From Alphaproteobacteria bacterium (GTDB taxonomy: Bacteria; Pseudomonadota; Alphaproteobacteria; RF32; CAG-239), in contig JAFUXW010000193.1 in the NCBI GenBank assembly GCA_017477035.1, positions 1 through 29,811 on the forward strand: a stretch of 29,811 bases of DNA, read 5' to 3'. Each line of letters begins with the position of its first letter. Position 1 is the first letter of the stretch. Both the position numbers and the translations under genes were made by a program. Below, in pieces: positions 1 to 7,458 of this stretch. The notes below the pieces were generated by a model. It did no database searches and was not told the DNA's origin. It was given only the letters and a program-made list of their open reading frames with translations.

Positions 1-138
1 GCTAAAAAGTATTTAGAACAAAATGATGGGGCTGGAAATACATTTAAAGCAACCTCAAAACCTGTTTTAATCGGAACAGCTGTAGTTGGCGCAACTACAA
101 TGATTTTTTCTTTGATTTTACTCCTCAGGAAGAAGTAA
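1..138 (+). CDS. 3' end of a membrane protein, resembling an internal segment of membrane pyrophosphatase
   Basis: An open frame enters from the left edge and gives 45 residues before TAA. The visible part has an acidic stretch with NDGAGNTFKAT, then KPVLIGTAVVGATTMIF as a hydrophobic helix, then a basic tail LRKK. From memory this matches a region of Na+/H+-translocating membrane pyrophosphatases (HppA) that normally lies about 200 residues before the C-terminus, so the protein appears to stop early. Frame 3 stays open from about 117 to 182 and would add QEEVNEHGMLHLMDKFIH, which suggests a frameshift near 117-122 followed by a second stop. It could instead be an unrelated membrane protein that ends normally here. 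The reading frame is clear; the family call is moderate. Confidence 0.5.
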   Translation, partial: AKKYLEQNDGAGNTFKATSKPVLIGTAVVGATTMIFSLILLLRKK

Positions 139-226
139 ATGAACATGGAATGCTTCATCTGATGGATAAATTTATTCACTAAATATTATTATTTAGAGTT
201 AAATTTCATAAAACAATAAAAGAAAA

Positions 227-248
227 GAGGGTAACCATAGCTACCCTC
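227..248 (-). terminator. Intrinsic terminator after the lipoprotein gene
   Basis: GAGGGTA (227-233) pairs with TACCCTC (242-248) around an 8-base loop. On the minus strand the stem is followed by TTTTCTTTT. It lies 38 bases past the stop of the minus-strand lipoprotein gene. A T-rich run also follows on the plus strand, so it may work in both directions. Confidence 0.75.
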
Positions 249-285
249 AAATCTTTTTTCAGAAAATTTACCAGATTAAAGTAAA

Positions 286-699
286 TTACATTGGCTGTTG
301 GCTAACCAAAGTAGGTTGCCCGCAATTTCCGCTTTCGCAAACTTCTGCTCTGTTATAGGGGCGAGTTTCATAAGCGGTTGTTTCAAATGTACGCGGCTCA
401 TATACTGTGCGATAAGTAGTGTTCTTGTACACAACTTTAACAGGTGTTCTTACAGTATATTCTCTAGCTTGGCAACTGCAAGTAGGGCAGCAAGAACTAG
501 CTACCGGAGCAGGAGCCGGCTGATATTGAACCTGCTGAACAGGCATTGGAGCCGGTTTAGGTTGTTCGGCAACAACAGCGCCGCCGCAGCCGCCGCGACC
601 TGCATAACGATAGTTACGATTATCATTTGCTTCATCGCTGGCGCAAGCTGTCAAGCCGGCAGTCAAAACCAACATTGATATATAAAATAAGTTTTTCAT
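286..699 (-). CDS. Small cysteine- and proline-rich lipoprotein, function unknown
   Basis: 137 residues. The N-terminus is a lipoprotein signal: MKN, a hydrophobic core, then the lipobox LTAC with the lipidated Cys at residue 19. The mature part starts with Asn/Gly-rich sequence, then a Pro/Gln-rich linker (residues 47-68), a Cys cluster (SCCPTCSC), and a Thr/Tyr-rich C-terminal half with repeated patterns such as VRTPVKVVYKNTTYRTVYEP. It is probably anchored in the outer membrane and exposed to the periplasm. Start choice: GGAGGT lies 6 bases before the ATG. It is a single-gene unit with its own terminator. I do not recognise the family. The overlapping plus-strand frame at 298-678 is a shadow. 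Confidence 0.8.
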   Translation of the reverse strand: MKNLFYISMLVLTAGLTACASDEANDNRNYRYAGRGGCGGAVVAEQPKPAPMPVQQVQYQPAPAPVASSCCPTCSCQAREYTVRTPVKVVYKNTTYRTVYEPRTFETTAYETRPYNRAEVCESGNCGQPTLVSQQPM

Positions 700-1087
700 T
701 AATACCTCCAGTTAATTTCCTGAAAATTTAGACATTCATAACTCTGATTTAAGTATTAACAGAAAATTAATTATTTGTTAAGTATTTTTTTACTTTTTCT
801 TAAATTTTATACAAAAAAAGCCGTTTTTAGGCGTTTTTAGACGTAAAATTTTTAATTAATTTTTCTGATAATTTTTTTACAGAATTTTGATTATTCAAAA
901 TAATATATTGATTTTACGCGATAATTTAATTTTTCTCCGATTCGCATTTTTAGTCTTAATTTTGATAACGTGTATATATTAACTTGTTAATACTTTTTCA
1001 ACTTGTTAATAATTTTTTACAAACGTTCTAACCATAATCCATTAAAGTTACATATTAGTTAATTTTGAGATATAATAATGTCTAAAA
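700..1087. other. Very AT-rich intergenic stretch without a gene
   Basis: No open frame with a ribosome binding site on either strand. It holds the upstream region of the lipoprotein gene, including a TTAA-N7-TTAA pattern at 756-770 (the CtrA consensus shape, but easily expected by chance here), repeats of CGTTTTTAG near 827-842, and a 12-base direct repeat at 981-1011. Confidence 0.6.
981..1011. repeat. 12-base direct repeat, two copies 19 bases apart
   Basis: AACTTGTTAATA occurs at 981-992 and again at 1000-1011. Each copy contains the near-palindrome TTAACTTGTTAA or part of it. It could be a binding site or chance in AT-rich DNA. Confidence 0.4.
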
Positions 1088-1114
1088 AAAGAACGCCCAT
1101 TTAGGGCGTTCTTT
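1088..1114 (-). terminator. Strong intrinsic terminator of the first foreign-looking cassette
   Basis: GAACGCCC (1091-1098) and GGGCGTTC (1104-1111) form an 8-base-pair GC-rich stem with the loop ATTTA, extended by AAA/TTT pairs. On the minus strand a T-run follows. It starts 4 bases past the TGA of the minus-strand gene ending at 1118. Confidence 0.85.
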
Positions 1115-1117
1115 ACA

Positions 1118-1411
1118 TCATTTGTTTCGGGTTCCTCTTCTTTTATAAGAGATGCCGAAAGTTTTCTTACTTTTTACCGGAGCTTTACGGGCAGGTCTGA
1201 AAACCCGTTCCTTTTTCTCTTCGACAGTGGAGGTAACCACTGCCACATTCGGTAACTCAGGCTTGATGACGAACGGCAGGTATTCCTGATTGTTTTCGTC
1301 GACAGCCACGATCTCAATCTCTTTTCCGGGCAATGCTTCCTTCATCAGGCTCAGCTCTATAGGTGGCTGCGGGGGAGGTGTCGCCGGTGCAGAAGTAATA
1401 AAAAATAACAT
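1118..1411 (-). CDS. Small basic protein of unknown function (cassette 1, second gene)
   Basis: 97 residues. The N-terminus is hydrophobic then Pro-rich (PATPPPQPP). The middle looks like one small beta domain (GKEIEIVAVDENNQEYLPFVI), and the last 30 residues are rich in Lys/Arg. It starts 11 bases after the stop of the gene at 1423-1908, so the two are probably co-transcribed. The ATG has no Shine-Dalgarno sequence in front of it, unlike the host genes here. The codons are visibly less AT-biased than the neighbours (GCC, CGG, GTC, CTG are common). Function is not recognised. Transfer from another phylum is likely. Confidence 0.65.
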   Translation of the reverse strand: MLFFITSAPATPPPQPPIELSLMKEALPGKEIEIVAVDENNQEYLPFVIKPELPNVAVVTSTVEEKKERVFRPARKAPVKSKKTFGISYKRRGTRNK

Positions 1412-1422
1412 AAGCGTATTGG

Positions 1423-1908
1423 TTAGAAGTCTATTTCACGCAGTTCTTCACTGTTGATGTTCAGTTTGTTACGACGTGGAGCCGTGTCATGATGAGCTGT
1501 AAATCTGGGCAAACCGTTAACGGTGTCCTTGATGTGATAGCGCACTCCCTTAATTTGGAATGTCTTCATGTCCTTGTGCCTAACCGAAAGGTTGCGGCGA
1601 TCAACGATATCGGCTTTACCGGATTCGATGCCGACGATAATCGTCTTGTTGGCGTTGACGTTCTTCATAAAGCAGAGGAATGGAACGCCGGTAGGGTTGA
1701 TGAAGCGATTCTTCTTGGTATCCTTAGGCGATGATGCGGTTTTTTGTTTACCGAACGTCTGACGAGAGGAAATAATCACGCGGGCCACCATAACGTTGCC
1801 GTCATTGATAAGTTGGCACTTGTGATTAGCGTTGTAGCCCATAACAGCCTGGTTCATCTTGTTGTTAGCAACTAATGCATTTGTTTTTGCTGCACAAATT
1901 TCTTTCAT
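1423..1908 (-). CDS. Unknown protein, 161 residues (cassette 1, first gene)
   Basis: I choose the ATG at 1908 (MKEICAAKTNALV) over the in-frame TTG two codons upstream. Neither has a Shine-Dalgarno sequence; the leader is A/T-rich. The protein looks like a single alpha/beta domain, with segments such as NVMVARVIISSRQ, GVPFLCFMKNVNANKTIIVGIESG and a basic C-terminus. There is no signal peptide or membrane helix, and I do not recognise the family. Base composition and the missing ribosome binding site set this gene and the next apart from accA and the lipoprotein gene on either side. The plus-strand frames inside it are shadows. Confidence 0.65.
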   Translation of the reverse strand: MKEICAAKTNALVANNKMNQAVMGYNANHKCQLINDGNVMVARVIISSRQTFGKQKTASSPKDTKKNRFINPTGVPFLCFMKNVNANKTIIVGIESGKADIVDRRNLSVRHKDMKTFQIKGVRYHIKDTVNGLPRFTAHHDTAPRRNKLNINSEELREIDF

Positions 1909-2039
1909 ACGCAAATTGGTTTTAAAGTTATATAATAAAAATTAAGCAAATCGAATCATTTGTATCATTATCTATTGCCAAAATCAAGCAAAAATGACAA
2001 AATTTAGTAAAAAAACTTGTAACTGTTTGAATTGGCGCT

Positions 2040-3023
2040 TTATTTTAATTTAATAGCCTGAACAAATTGCGAGCCTATTTTCATGAACTTCTCTGTGCGT
2101 TGCTTCTTTAGCTTATCAGAGTTTATCATACTTAACTCTTGCAAATTTTGCTTAATGGCCAAACGGAGATTTTCTATTGTTTGCTCAGCATCACGATGTG
2201 CACCGCCAATCGGTTCGCTGACAATTTCGTCAATAATGCCGAGCTTTTTCAAATCTTGAGCGGTGAGGTGTAATGCCTCGGTTGCTTCCTTTGTTTTTTC
2301 GGCAGAACGCCACAATATAGAGGCACATCCTTCGGGAGAAATTACCGAATAAATGGAGTTTTCAAGCATTAAAACTTTATCGGCAACAGCAATGGCAATA
2401 GCTCCGCCGGAACCGCCTTCGCCGATTACCGTAGCAATAATCGGAGTTTTGATTTGCAGACATTTTTCAATTGAAGAGGCAATAGCTTCAGCTTGCCCTC
2501 TGGCTTCAGCATCAATTCCCGGATATGCTCCGGCCGTGTCAACAAAACTCAATACAGGTAATTTGAATTTTTCGGCCATATCCATCAAACGCTGAGCTTT
2601 ACGATACCCTTCCGGACGAGCCATGCCGAAATTGTATTTAATGCGCGAATCTAAATCATTTCCTTTTTCCTGACCGATAACTACTACCGGAGTATTTTCA
2701 AATGAACCTATACCACATACCATCGCCTTATCATCACCGAAACAGCGGTCGCCACATAACAGAGTAAAATCTTTGATAAGAGCGTTTATGTAATCCAAAC
2801 AATGCGGACGGTTCGGATGACGGGCAATTTGAGCCTTTTGCCATGGAGTAAGATGTTTGTATACGTGCTCAATATGAGACTGAAGATGTTTTTGCAATTT
2901 TTTAATTTCTTTGCTGATATCCAAATCTTCACCTTTTGCCATAGATTGCAGATGCTCTATTTTATCTTCAAGTTCAACGATAGTCTTTTCAAAATCTAAA
3001 ACAACAGTTTCTTTTTCACTCAT
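2040..3023 (-). CDS. accA: Acetyl-CoA carboxylase carboxyltransferase, alpha subunit
   Basis: 327 residues, a normal length. AccA pairs with AccD to move the carboxyl group from carboxybiotin to acetyl-CoA, giving malonyl-CoA, the committed step of fatty acid synthesis in the cytosol. Visible family features are an N-terminal coiled coil (about 8-50), the HPNRPHCLDYI segment, GDRCFGDDKAMVCGIG, the crotonase-fold core with FVDTAGAYPGIDAEARGQ, and the oxyanion-hole motif GEGGSGGAIA followed by ISPEGCASILWR. AGGT lies 9 bases before the ATG. It stands alone, and accD is not in the window. The gene ends directly beside cassette 1. Confidence 0.97.
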   Translation of the reverse strand: MSEKETVVLDFEKTIVELEDKIEHLQSMAKGEDLDISKEIKKLQKHLQSHIEHVYKHLTPWQKAQIARHPNRPHCLDYINALIKDFTLLCGDRCFGDDKAMVCGIGSFENTPVVVIGQEKGNDLDSRIKYNFGMARPEGYRKAQRLMDMAEKFKLPVLSFVDTAGAYPGIDAEARGQAEAIASSIEKCLQIKTPIIATVIGEGGSGGAIAIAVADKVLMLENSIYSVISPEGCASILWRSAEKTKEATEALHLTAQDLKKLGIIDEIVSEPIGGAHRDAEQTIENLRLAIKQNLQELSMINSDKLKKQRTEKFMKIGSQFVQAIKLK

Positions 3024-3120
3024 ATCTTACCTCGTTACTAAAATTACGGAGAGCAGTTTAGCACAATTTTTTTAAATGTTTAGCATTTATTTTCGGGTTG
3101 TTGATGTTTGTAATTTTCCG

Positions 3121-4128
3121 TTAAACCGATTTGCTGTCGTTACCTATAATATTTGTTTTTAGTAAATCTTTTTCTTGCATTTTATTATATGCATTAACCA
3201 ATGTTTTTGCGGCTTGATATTGTGCACTTGAAACAGCATAATCATATTCGTGTTGATTTAGCCAGAAAACAAGTTCGCTTTTTAATGGGCAATCTTTATT
3301 GTCATATATCCTATACAACACTGCACTTTCTTGCTGATCCTGCTCCCAGTCATCTTCCACCGGATTAGTAAAAACATTTTTTTCTTCTGGAGTTAAAATG
3401 TCGTATTTTAATTGTTGCATTTGCTCTCTTCTGACTTCATTGGCCAAATAAATTCCGTTATTTAAATTTTTGTAGCCCGGCATATCATATTCGTCTTTGC
3501 GACGATATGGTTGTATTAGCCTTTCCAATTCTTCAGTCATTTCTTTTTGATTGGTTTTTTGAGCGTATATAATTATCGGATCGACACGCCAATTATACAT
3601 TTTTTCGTTAGCAATTTTATAATCAAATGCATTATACTTAAGACATAAATTATCAAGTTTTTTAAATAAGCCTATCCTCGGTTTTACATTTAAAGCATAA
3701 CGCACCATGTCCGTTTTTTTACCCTTAAGAATATTTTCATGAGCCGAAAATCTCTTGTATACCCACGCATATTGTGAATCAATGGTTATATCGTCCTTTT
3801 TCTCATATATTTCATTTTTTACGAAAGAAGAAAATTCTGCCAAATCTTGCATTTTGTGGTATCTCATCCTTTCTGATAAAGGAGCGATAACTCCATACAT
3901 TATCATCTCTTTAGGATGCGTCAATATTTCATCCATTATAGGTGGACAAAATTCAGTTATCATTTTTTCTTTGTTGAAATTATAGGATGCATTTATAAGT
4001 TGAAAATAATCAAACAGTTTTTGTTCTTCTGTTTTGGATAAATTATTTTCTTTTAGATAGGCATTATACTCTGCACGAATTTCGGTCATTTCCGGAAGAT
4101 ATTCTTCTATTTTATTGTAAATTCCCAT
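3121..4128 (-). CDS. Unknown cytosolic protein, Lys/Glu/Tyr-rich, 335 residues
   Basis: I choose the ATG at 4128 (MGIYNKIEEYL), which has AAGGA 6-7 bases upstream. The longer frame starting at 4194 would run through the -10 and -35 boxes found upstream. The protein is mostly helical and charged, with no signal peptide and no membrane helix. It has regions rich in Tyr and Lys (EKKDDITIDSQYAWVYKRFSAHENIL) and a Glu/Gln-rich segment near VEDDWEQDQQESAVLY. It looks like a lineage-specific protein of the kind also seen at 15651-16619. I do not recognise a domain. It is monocistronic with its own near-consensus promoter. Confidence 0.75.
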   Translation of the reverse strand: MGIYNKIEEYLPEMTEIRAEYNAYLKENNLSKTEEQKLFDYFQLINASYNFNKEKMITEFCPPIMDEILTHPKEMIMYGVIAPLSERMRYHKMQDLAEFSSFVKNEIYEKKDDITIDSQYAWVYKRFSAHENILKGKKTDMVRYALNVKPRIGLFKKLDNLCLKYNAFDYKIANEKMYNWRVDPIIIYAQKTNQKEMTEELERLIQPYRRKDEYDMPGYKNLNNGIYLANEVRREQMQQLKYDILTPEEKNVFTNPVEDDWEQDQQESAVLYRIYDNKDCPLKSELVFWLNQHEYDYAVSSAQYQAAKTLVNAYNKMQEKDLLKTNIIGNDSKSV

Positions 4129-4165
4129 TTTCGTCCTTTCTAAAGTGAGTATCTTATTGTGTAGA

Positions 4166-4194
4166 ATGATATATAGTAACCGTAAATTTGTCAA
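4166..4194 (-). promoter_or_regulatory. Sigma-70 type promoter for the unknown gene at 3121-4128
   Basis: On the minus strand TTGACA (4194-4189) is followed after 17 bases by TATCAT (4171-4166). The predicted transcript start near 4159 leaves a leader of about 30 bases before the ATG. Confidence 0.7.
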
Positions 4195-4328
4195 GATTAA
4201 ATGAGCTTTACCGCAATTATAAAAAACAAGTGTTCCAGTGGGTATCCGCTTAATGTTAATAAAAAATTTGCTAATTTAAGCTACAATAAATAATAATTTG
4301 TGATGAATAAGAAAAAAAGGTATAAAAA

Positions 4329-5684
4329 ATGTTGGTATTTGCTTTTTTCGGAGCGGTTTTTTCATCGGTCAGCTGGTTGATTTATGCGATAATGTTTATA
4401 AATACCAAATTGGCAGATGAACGTTTGATGACGCAAGATTTATCATCTATGTTGATGTTTTTGGCTGTTGTGCTGCTGCCTATTTTAACAATCTGGATGA
4501 TTTTCGGGTATGTAAACCAATTTTTGATTAACCGAGGCATGAATAAAAAGCAAAACGAATTATTGACGCAACTGCAAAAAAATCAGGATTACACCGATTT
4601 GGTAGTAAGAGTTATGCTTGATGCCGAACATGAAATTAAAGACGGCTTCGTTTTGAACAAATTTGATATGTTCATAAGTGATATGAATGAAGCTTTGGGA
4701 GAGATAATACAACGTTGCAATATAGCTTCATCGGCTCAACTTGAACAATTGTGGCAAAGAGTTCGTCGAGGTGAGCGTTGGGCTCTTGGAAAAGCAGTCT
4801 TGGATGCCAGTAAAAATCAGGAAACTTTTAATGCTTGGGTAAAAGAAAAAGTTGGCAGAGATAATGTATTTCGAGGTTCTTTGATGGAATTTTGTTACCG
4901 CTATCAAAATTTGCTGCAACTTTTGGAAAAGCACGACCGTGATCGCATTTTTGTTCGTATGATTGAAACAGGGGTATTTGGGAAAGTTTACTCAATTATC
5001 GCTCCGTTTAGTGACGGAGCTGATAAAATCAGTATTTATGCTCAGAACTATTCTCAACCTAATGCAGATATGCAAAAAACTAATGAATATACTTCGGCAC
5101 TGAAATTGGCAACTATGGAAGAGCCTAAAGCAGAAGAATCTATTATAAATGTGGATAAATATGAAGCCGAAGATGAACGACCGGAAATTAAAAAAGAATC
5201 ATTCTTCTCAAAAATAAATCCTTTCCGCAAAAAAGAAGAGCCTATTTTTGATGAAAATGAAGAAGATCCGTTTTTTCAGGCTTTACATAACAGTTTTCAA
5301 GGAAAGGATGACGACAGAGAAAATTCTTTTCCTACATTTGATGATAATCCGCGGTTAAGTGAACCGGATTTTTCTTTGGAAAAAAATAGTGCACAAGCAA
5401 CATATTCCGCGCCATCTTTCGGAAACTTACAGAATACGCTTAACAGTATACGTGCAGGGAATGCTGCAAATGCTGAAAACGCGTCATTTCAAGAACAATA
5501 TGAACCTCAAATATCATCACCTGTAAATAATACAACATCTATTGCCGAACAAAAAACAGAATCCTCTTTGGGGGTAAATACAACGATATCAGAAACTATG
5601 CAAACTAAAGATTCTGAAGAAGATGAGGAGAATTTAGTTTATCCATTTGGCGGGTGGACCGATGAAAATAATTACGGCAATTAG
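4329..5684 (+). CDS. Inner-membrane protein with two helices and a large acidic cytosolic tail
   Basis: 451 residues. Two hydrophobic helices (about 1-24 and 39-68) are followed by a helical soluble domain of roughly 170 residues with Arg/Glu-rich patterns (LWQRVRRGERWALGKAV, EKHDRDRIFVRMIETG), then a long low-complexity acidic tail rich in Glu, Asn and Ser that ends with YPFGGWTDENNYGN. AAGGT lies about 8 bases before the ATG. The last 23 bases overlap the start of yejA, so the two are probably transcribed together. I do not recognise the family. It might be a lineage-specific partner of the peptide importer or simply an upstream operon member. Confidence 0.8.
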   Translation: MLVFAFFGAVFSSVSWLIYAIMFINTKLADERLMTQDLSSMLMFLAVVLLPILTIWMIFGYVNQFLINRGMNKKQNELLTQLQKNQDYTDLVVRVMLDAEHEIKDGFVLNKFDMFISDMNEALGEIIQRCNIASSAQLEQLWQRVRRGERWALGKAVLDASKNQETFNAWVKEKVGRDNVFRGSLMEFCYRYQNLLQLLEKHDRDRIFVRMIETGVFGKVYSIIAPFSDGADKISIYAQNYSQPNADMQKTNEYTSALKLATMEEPKAEESIINVDKYEAEDERPEIKKESFFSKINPFRKKEEPIFDENEEDPFFQALHNSFQGKDDDRENSFPTFDDNPRLSEPDFSLEKNSAQATYSAPSFGNLQNTLNSIRAGNAANAENASFQEQYEPQISSPVNNTTSIAEQKTESSLGVNTTISETMQTKDSEEDEENLVYPFGGWTDENNYGN

Positions 5685-7455
5685 TCTTTGCGGGAGTTTG
5701 TTTTGGAGTTTTACCGCACAATGTGCAATATATGATAATATTGCTTTATATGGTAAGTCCAAATATAATAATAATTTTCAAGCATTTGAGTATGTTAACC
5801 CTGACGCTCCTCAAGGTGGTAAAATAGTATTACCTGCTTATGGAACATTTGATAATTTTAATCCGTATATTTTTAAGGGAGTTGCAGCTTCTTTTGTTGC
5901 CGGATTGAGTTTTGAGACTTTAGGAACATCACCGGTAGATGATCCGTTTACTATATACCCTTTATTAGCTGAAAAATTTGATTTACCTGATGATAAATCA
6001 TATGTCGGATTTATTTTGAATCCCAATGCCAGATTTTCTGACAATTCTCGGGTAACGGCAGATGATGTGATATTTAGTTTTAATGCCATTATGGAAAAAG
6101 GCTCTCCTGTTTATAAAATGTATTATGCAGACGTAGACAGAGTTGAAAAAATAAGTGATATGGAAGTGCGCTTTTATTTCAAAAAAGGGAGTGATAATAA
6201 AGAATTGCCGATGATATTGGCTCAATTCAGCATATTTTCGCAAAAAGACTGGGAAGGACGTGAATTTGATAAGCCGACATTACGTGTCCCGTTAGGAAGC
6301 GGACCTTATGTAGTAACGGATTTTCAGGTAAATAAGTATGTGGAATTGAAAAAAAATCCCAACTATTGGGGAAAAAATTTGCCTTCGCAACGAGGATTTA
6401 ATAATTTTGACACCATTCGTTATGATTATTATCAGGATACCACGGTTACTCTGCAGGCATTGTTTTCCGGAAATATTGACGCCAGAGAAGAATATATAGC
6501 TAAAATATGGATGACAGGATATAATAACGATTTAATAAAATCAGGAAAAATAAAGAAAGAAAATATAGAACATAATAATCCGGCAATTCTGCAAAATTTT
6601 GCCTATAATGTAAGGCGTAATAAATTTAAAGACAGAAGAGTGCGAAAAGCACTTGATTTGGCGTTTAATTTTGAATGGGCTAATGAAAAATTGTTCTATA
6701 ATCAATATAAACGTTTATTCAGTTACTTTACAAATACTGGAATGGAAGCAACAGGATTGCAGGAAGGAAAGGAAAAAGATATATTGCTAAAATATGCCGA
6801 CAAACTTTCTCCTGAAGTGTTTACAAAGCCTTATGAATTAACGATAAATTCCGATATTTATGACTCACGGCAAAATTTGAAAAAAGCAGTGGCATTGCTG
6901 AATGAAGCCGGTTATGATTTTGTGGATGGTAAAATGACCAACTTAAAAACCGGAGAACCTCTAGAAATAGAAATTCTGAGTAATTCGGCAAATGGTGCAA
7001 CCTTTACCAAAGTGATGTTGCCTTTCATCAATAATTTGCGTAAAATCGGGGTTAAGGCAGTGTTTCGCAACCTAGAGGTTAATATATTCAAAAACAGGTT
7101 GGATAATTTTGATTTTGACATGGCAATTGTATCATATAGGGTTTCACAGCTTCCGGGTAACGAGCAACGCGATTATTGGGGAAGTGCTTCGGCAGACATC
7201 AAAGGCAGTAATAATATCATTGGCATTAAAAATGATGTTGTTGATGATTTGATAAAGGGATTGGTGTCAGCACAGGAAAAAGACGATTATGTAGCTTATG
7301 TTAAAGCATTGGATAGAGTTTTGCTGAGCGAAAATTATATGATATTTCAGTGGTATTCACCTTATTCAAGAGTTGCGTATTGGAATAAATTCGGCCAACC
7401 TGAAACAGATATTAAAACTGGATTTCAACCATTTACTTGGTGGATAAAGGAGTAG
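5662..7455 (+). CDS. yejA: Periplasmic peptide-binding protein YejA (ABC importer, solute-binding family 5)
   Basis: 597 residues. I choose the ATG at 5662, with GGTGGA just upstream; the TTG at 5647 would add five residues before a standard signal peptide. The signal peptide is residues 1-22, ending AQCA. The mature start (ALYGKSKYNNNFQAF, then YVNPDAPQGG, GTFDNFNPYIFKG) is the typical YejA opening, and DDVIFSFNAIM and LGSGPYVV are SBP family 5 landmarks. YejA delivers peptides (microcin C in E. coli) to the YejBEF permease. It overlaps the previous gene by 23 bases and is followed 3 bases later by yejB. Confidence in the subfamily is high. Confidence 0.93.
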   Translation: MKIITAISLCGSLFWSFTAQCAIYDNIALYGKSKYNNNFQAFEYVNPDAPQGGKIVLPAYGTFDNFNPYIFKGVAASFVAGLSFETLGTSPVDDPFTIYPLLAEKFDLPDDKSYVGFILNPNARFSDNSRVTADDVIFSFNAIMEKGSPVYKMYYADVDRVEKISDMEVRFYFKKGSDNKELPMILAQFSIFSQKDWEGREFDKPTLRVPLGSGPYVVTDFQVNKYVELKKNPNYWGKNLPSQRGFNNFDTIRYDYYQDTTVTLQALFSGNIDAREEYIAKIWMTGYNNDLIKSGKIKKENIEHNNPAILQNFAYNVRRNKFKDRRVRKALDLAFNFEWANEKLFYNQYKRLFSYFTNTGMEATGLQEGKEKDILLKYADKLSPEVFTKPYELTINSDIYDSRQNLKKAVALLNEAGYDFVDGKMTNLKTGEPLEIEILSNSANGATFTKVMLPFINNLRKIGVKAVFRNLEVNIFKNRLDNFDFDMAIVSYRVSQLPGNEQRDYWGSASADIKGSNNIIGIKNDVVDDLIKGLVSAQEKDDYVAYVKALDRVLLSENYMIFQWYSPYSRVAYWNKFGQPETDIKTGFQPFTWWIKE

Positions 7456-7458
7456 TTG

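Noticed and set aside
298..678. Plus-strand open frame of 126 codons
   Set aside because: It is the complement of a lipoprotein gene with a perfect lipobox, ribosome binding site and terminator; the frame has no site of its own.
756..770. TTAA-N7-TTAA, the shape of a CtrA binding site, upstream of the lipoprotein gene
   Set aside because: In DNA this AT-rich the pattern is expected often by chance, and the extended flanking bases are not there.
827..850. GCC-GTTTTTA-GGC hairpin followed by T-rich sequence
   Set aside because: Only three GC pairs, with no gene ending nearby on either strand.
1991..2039. Possible terminator of accA (AAAC and GTTT around a short loop, then T-run on the minus strand)
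   Set aside because: The stem has four pairs, too weak to call.
4201..4293. Plus-strand frame of 30 codons before the membrane protein gene
   Set aside because: No ribosome binding site, no signal or helix, and it overlaps the likely promoter region of the next gene.
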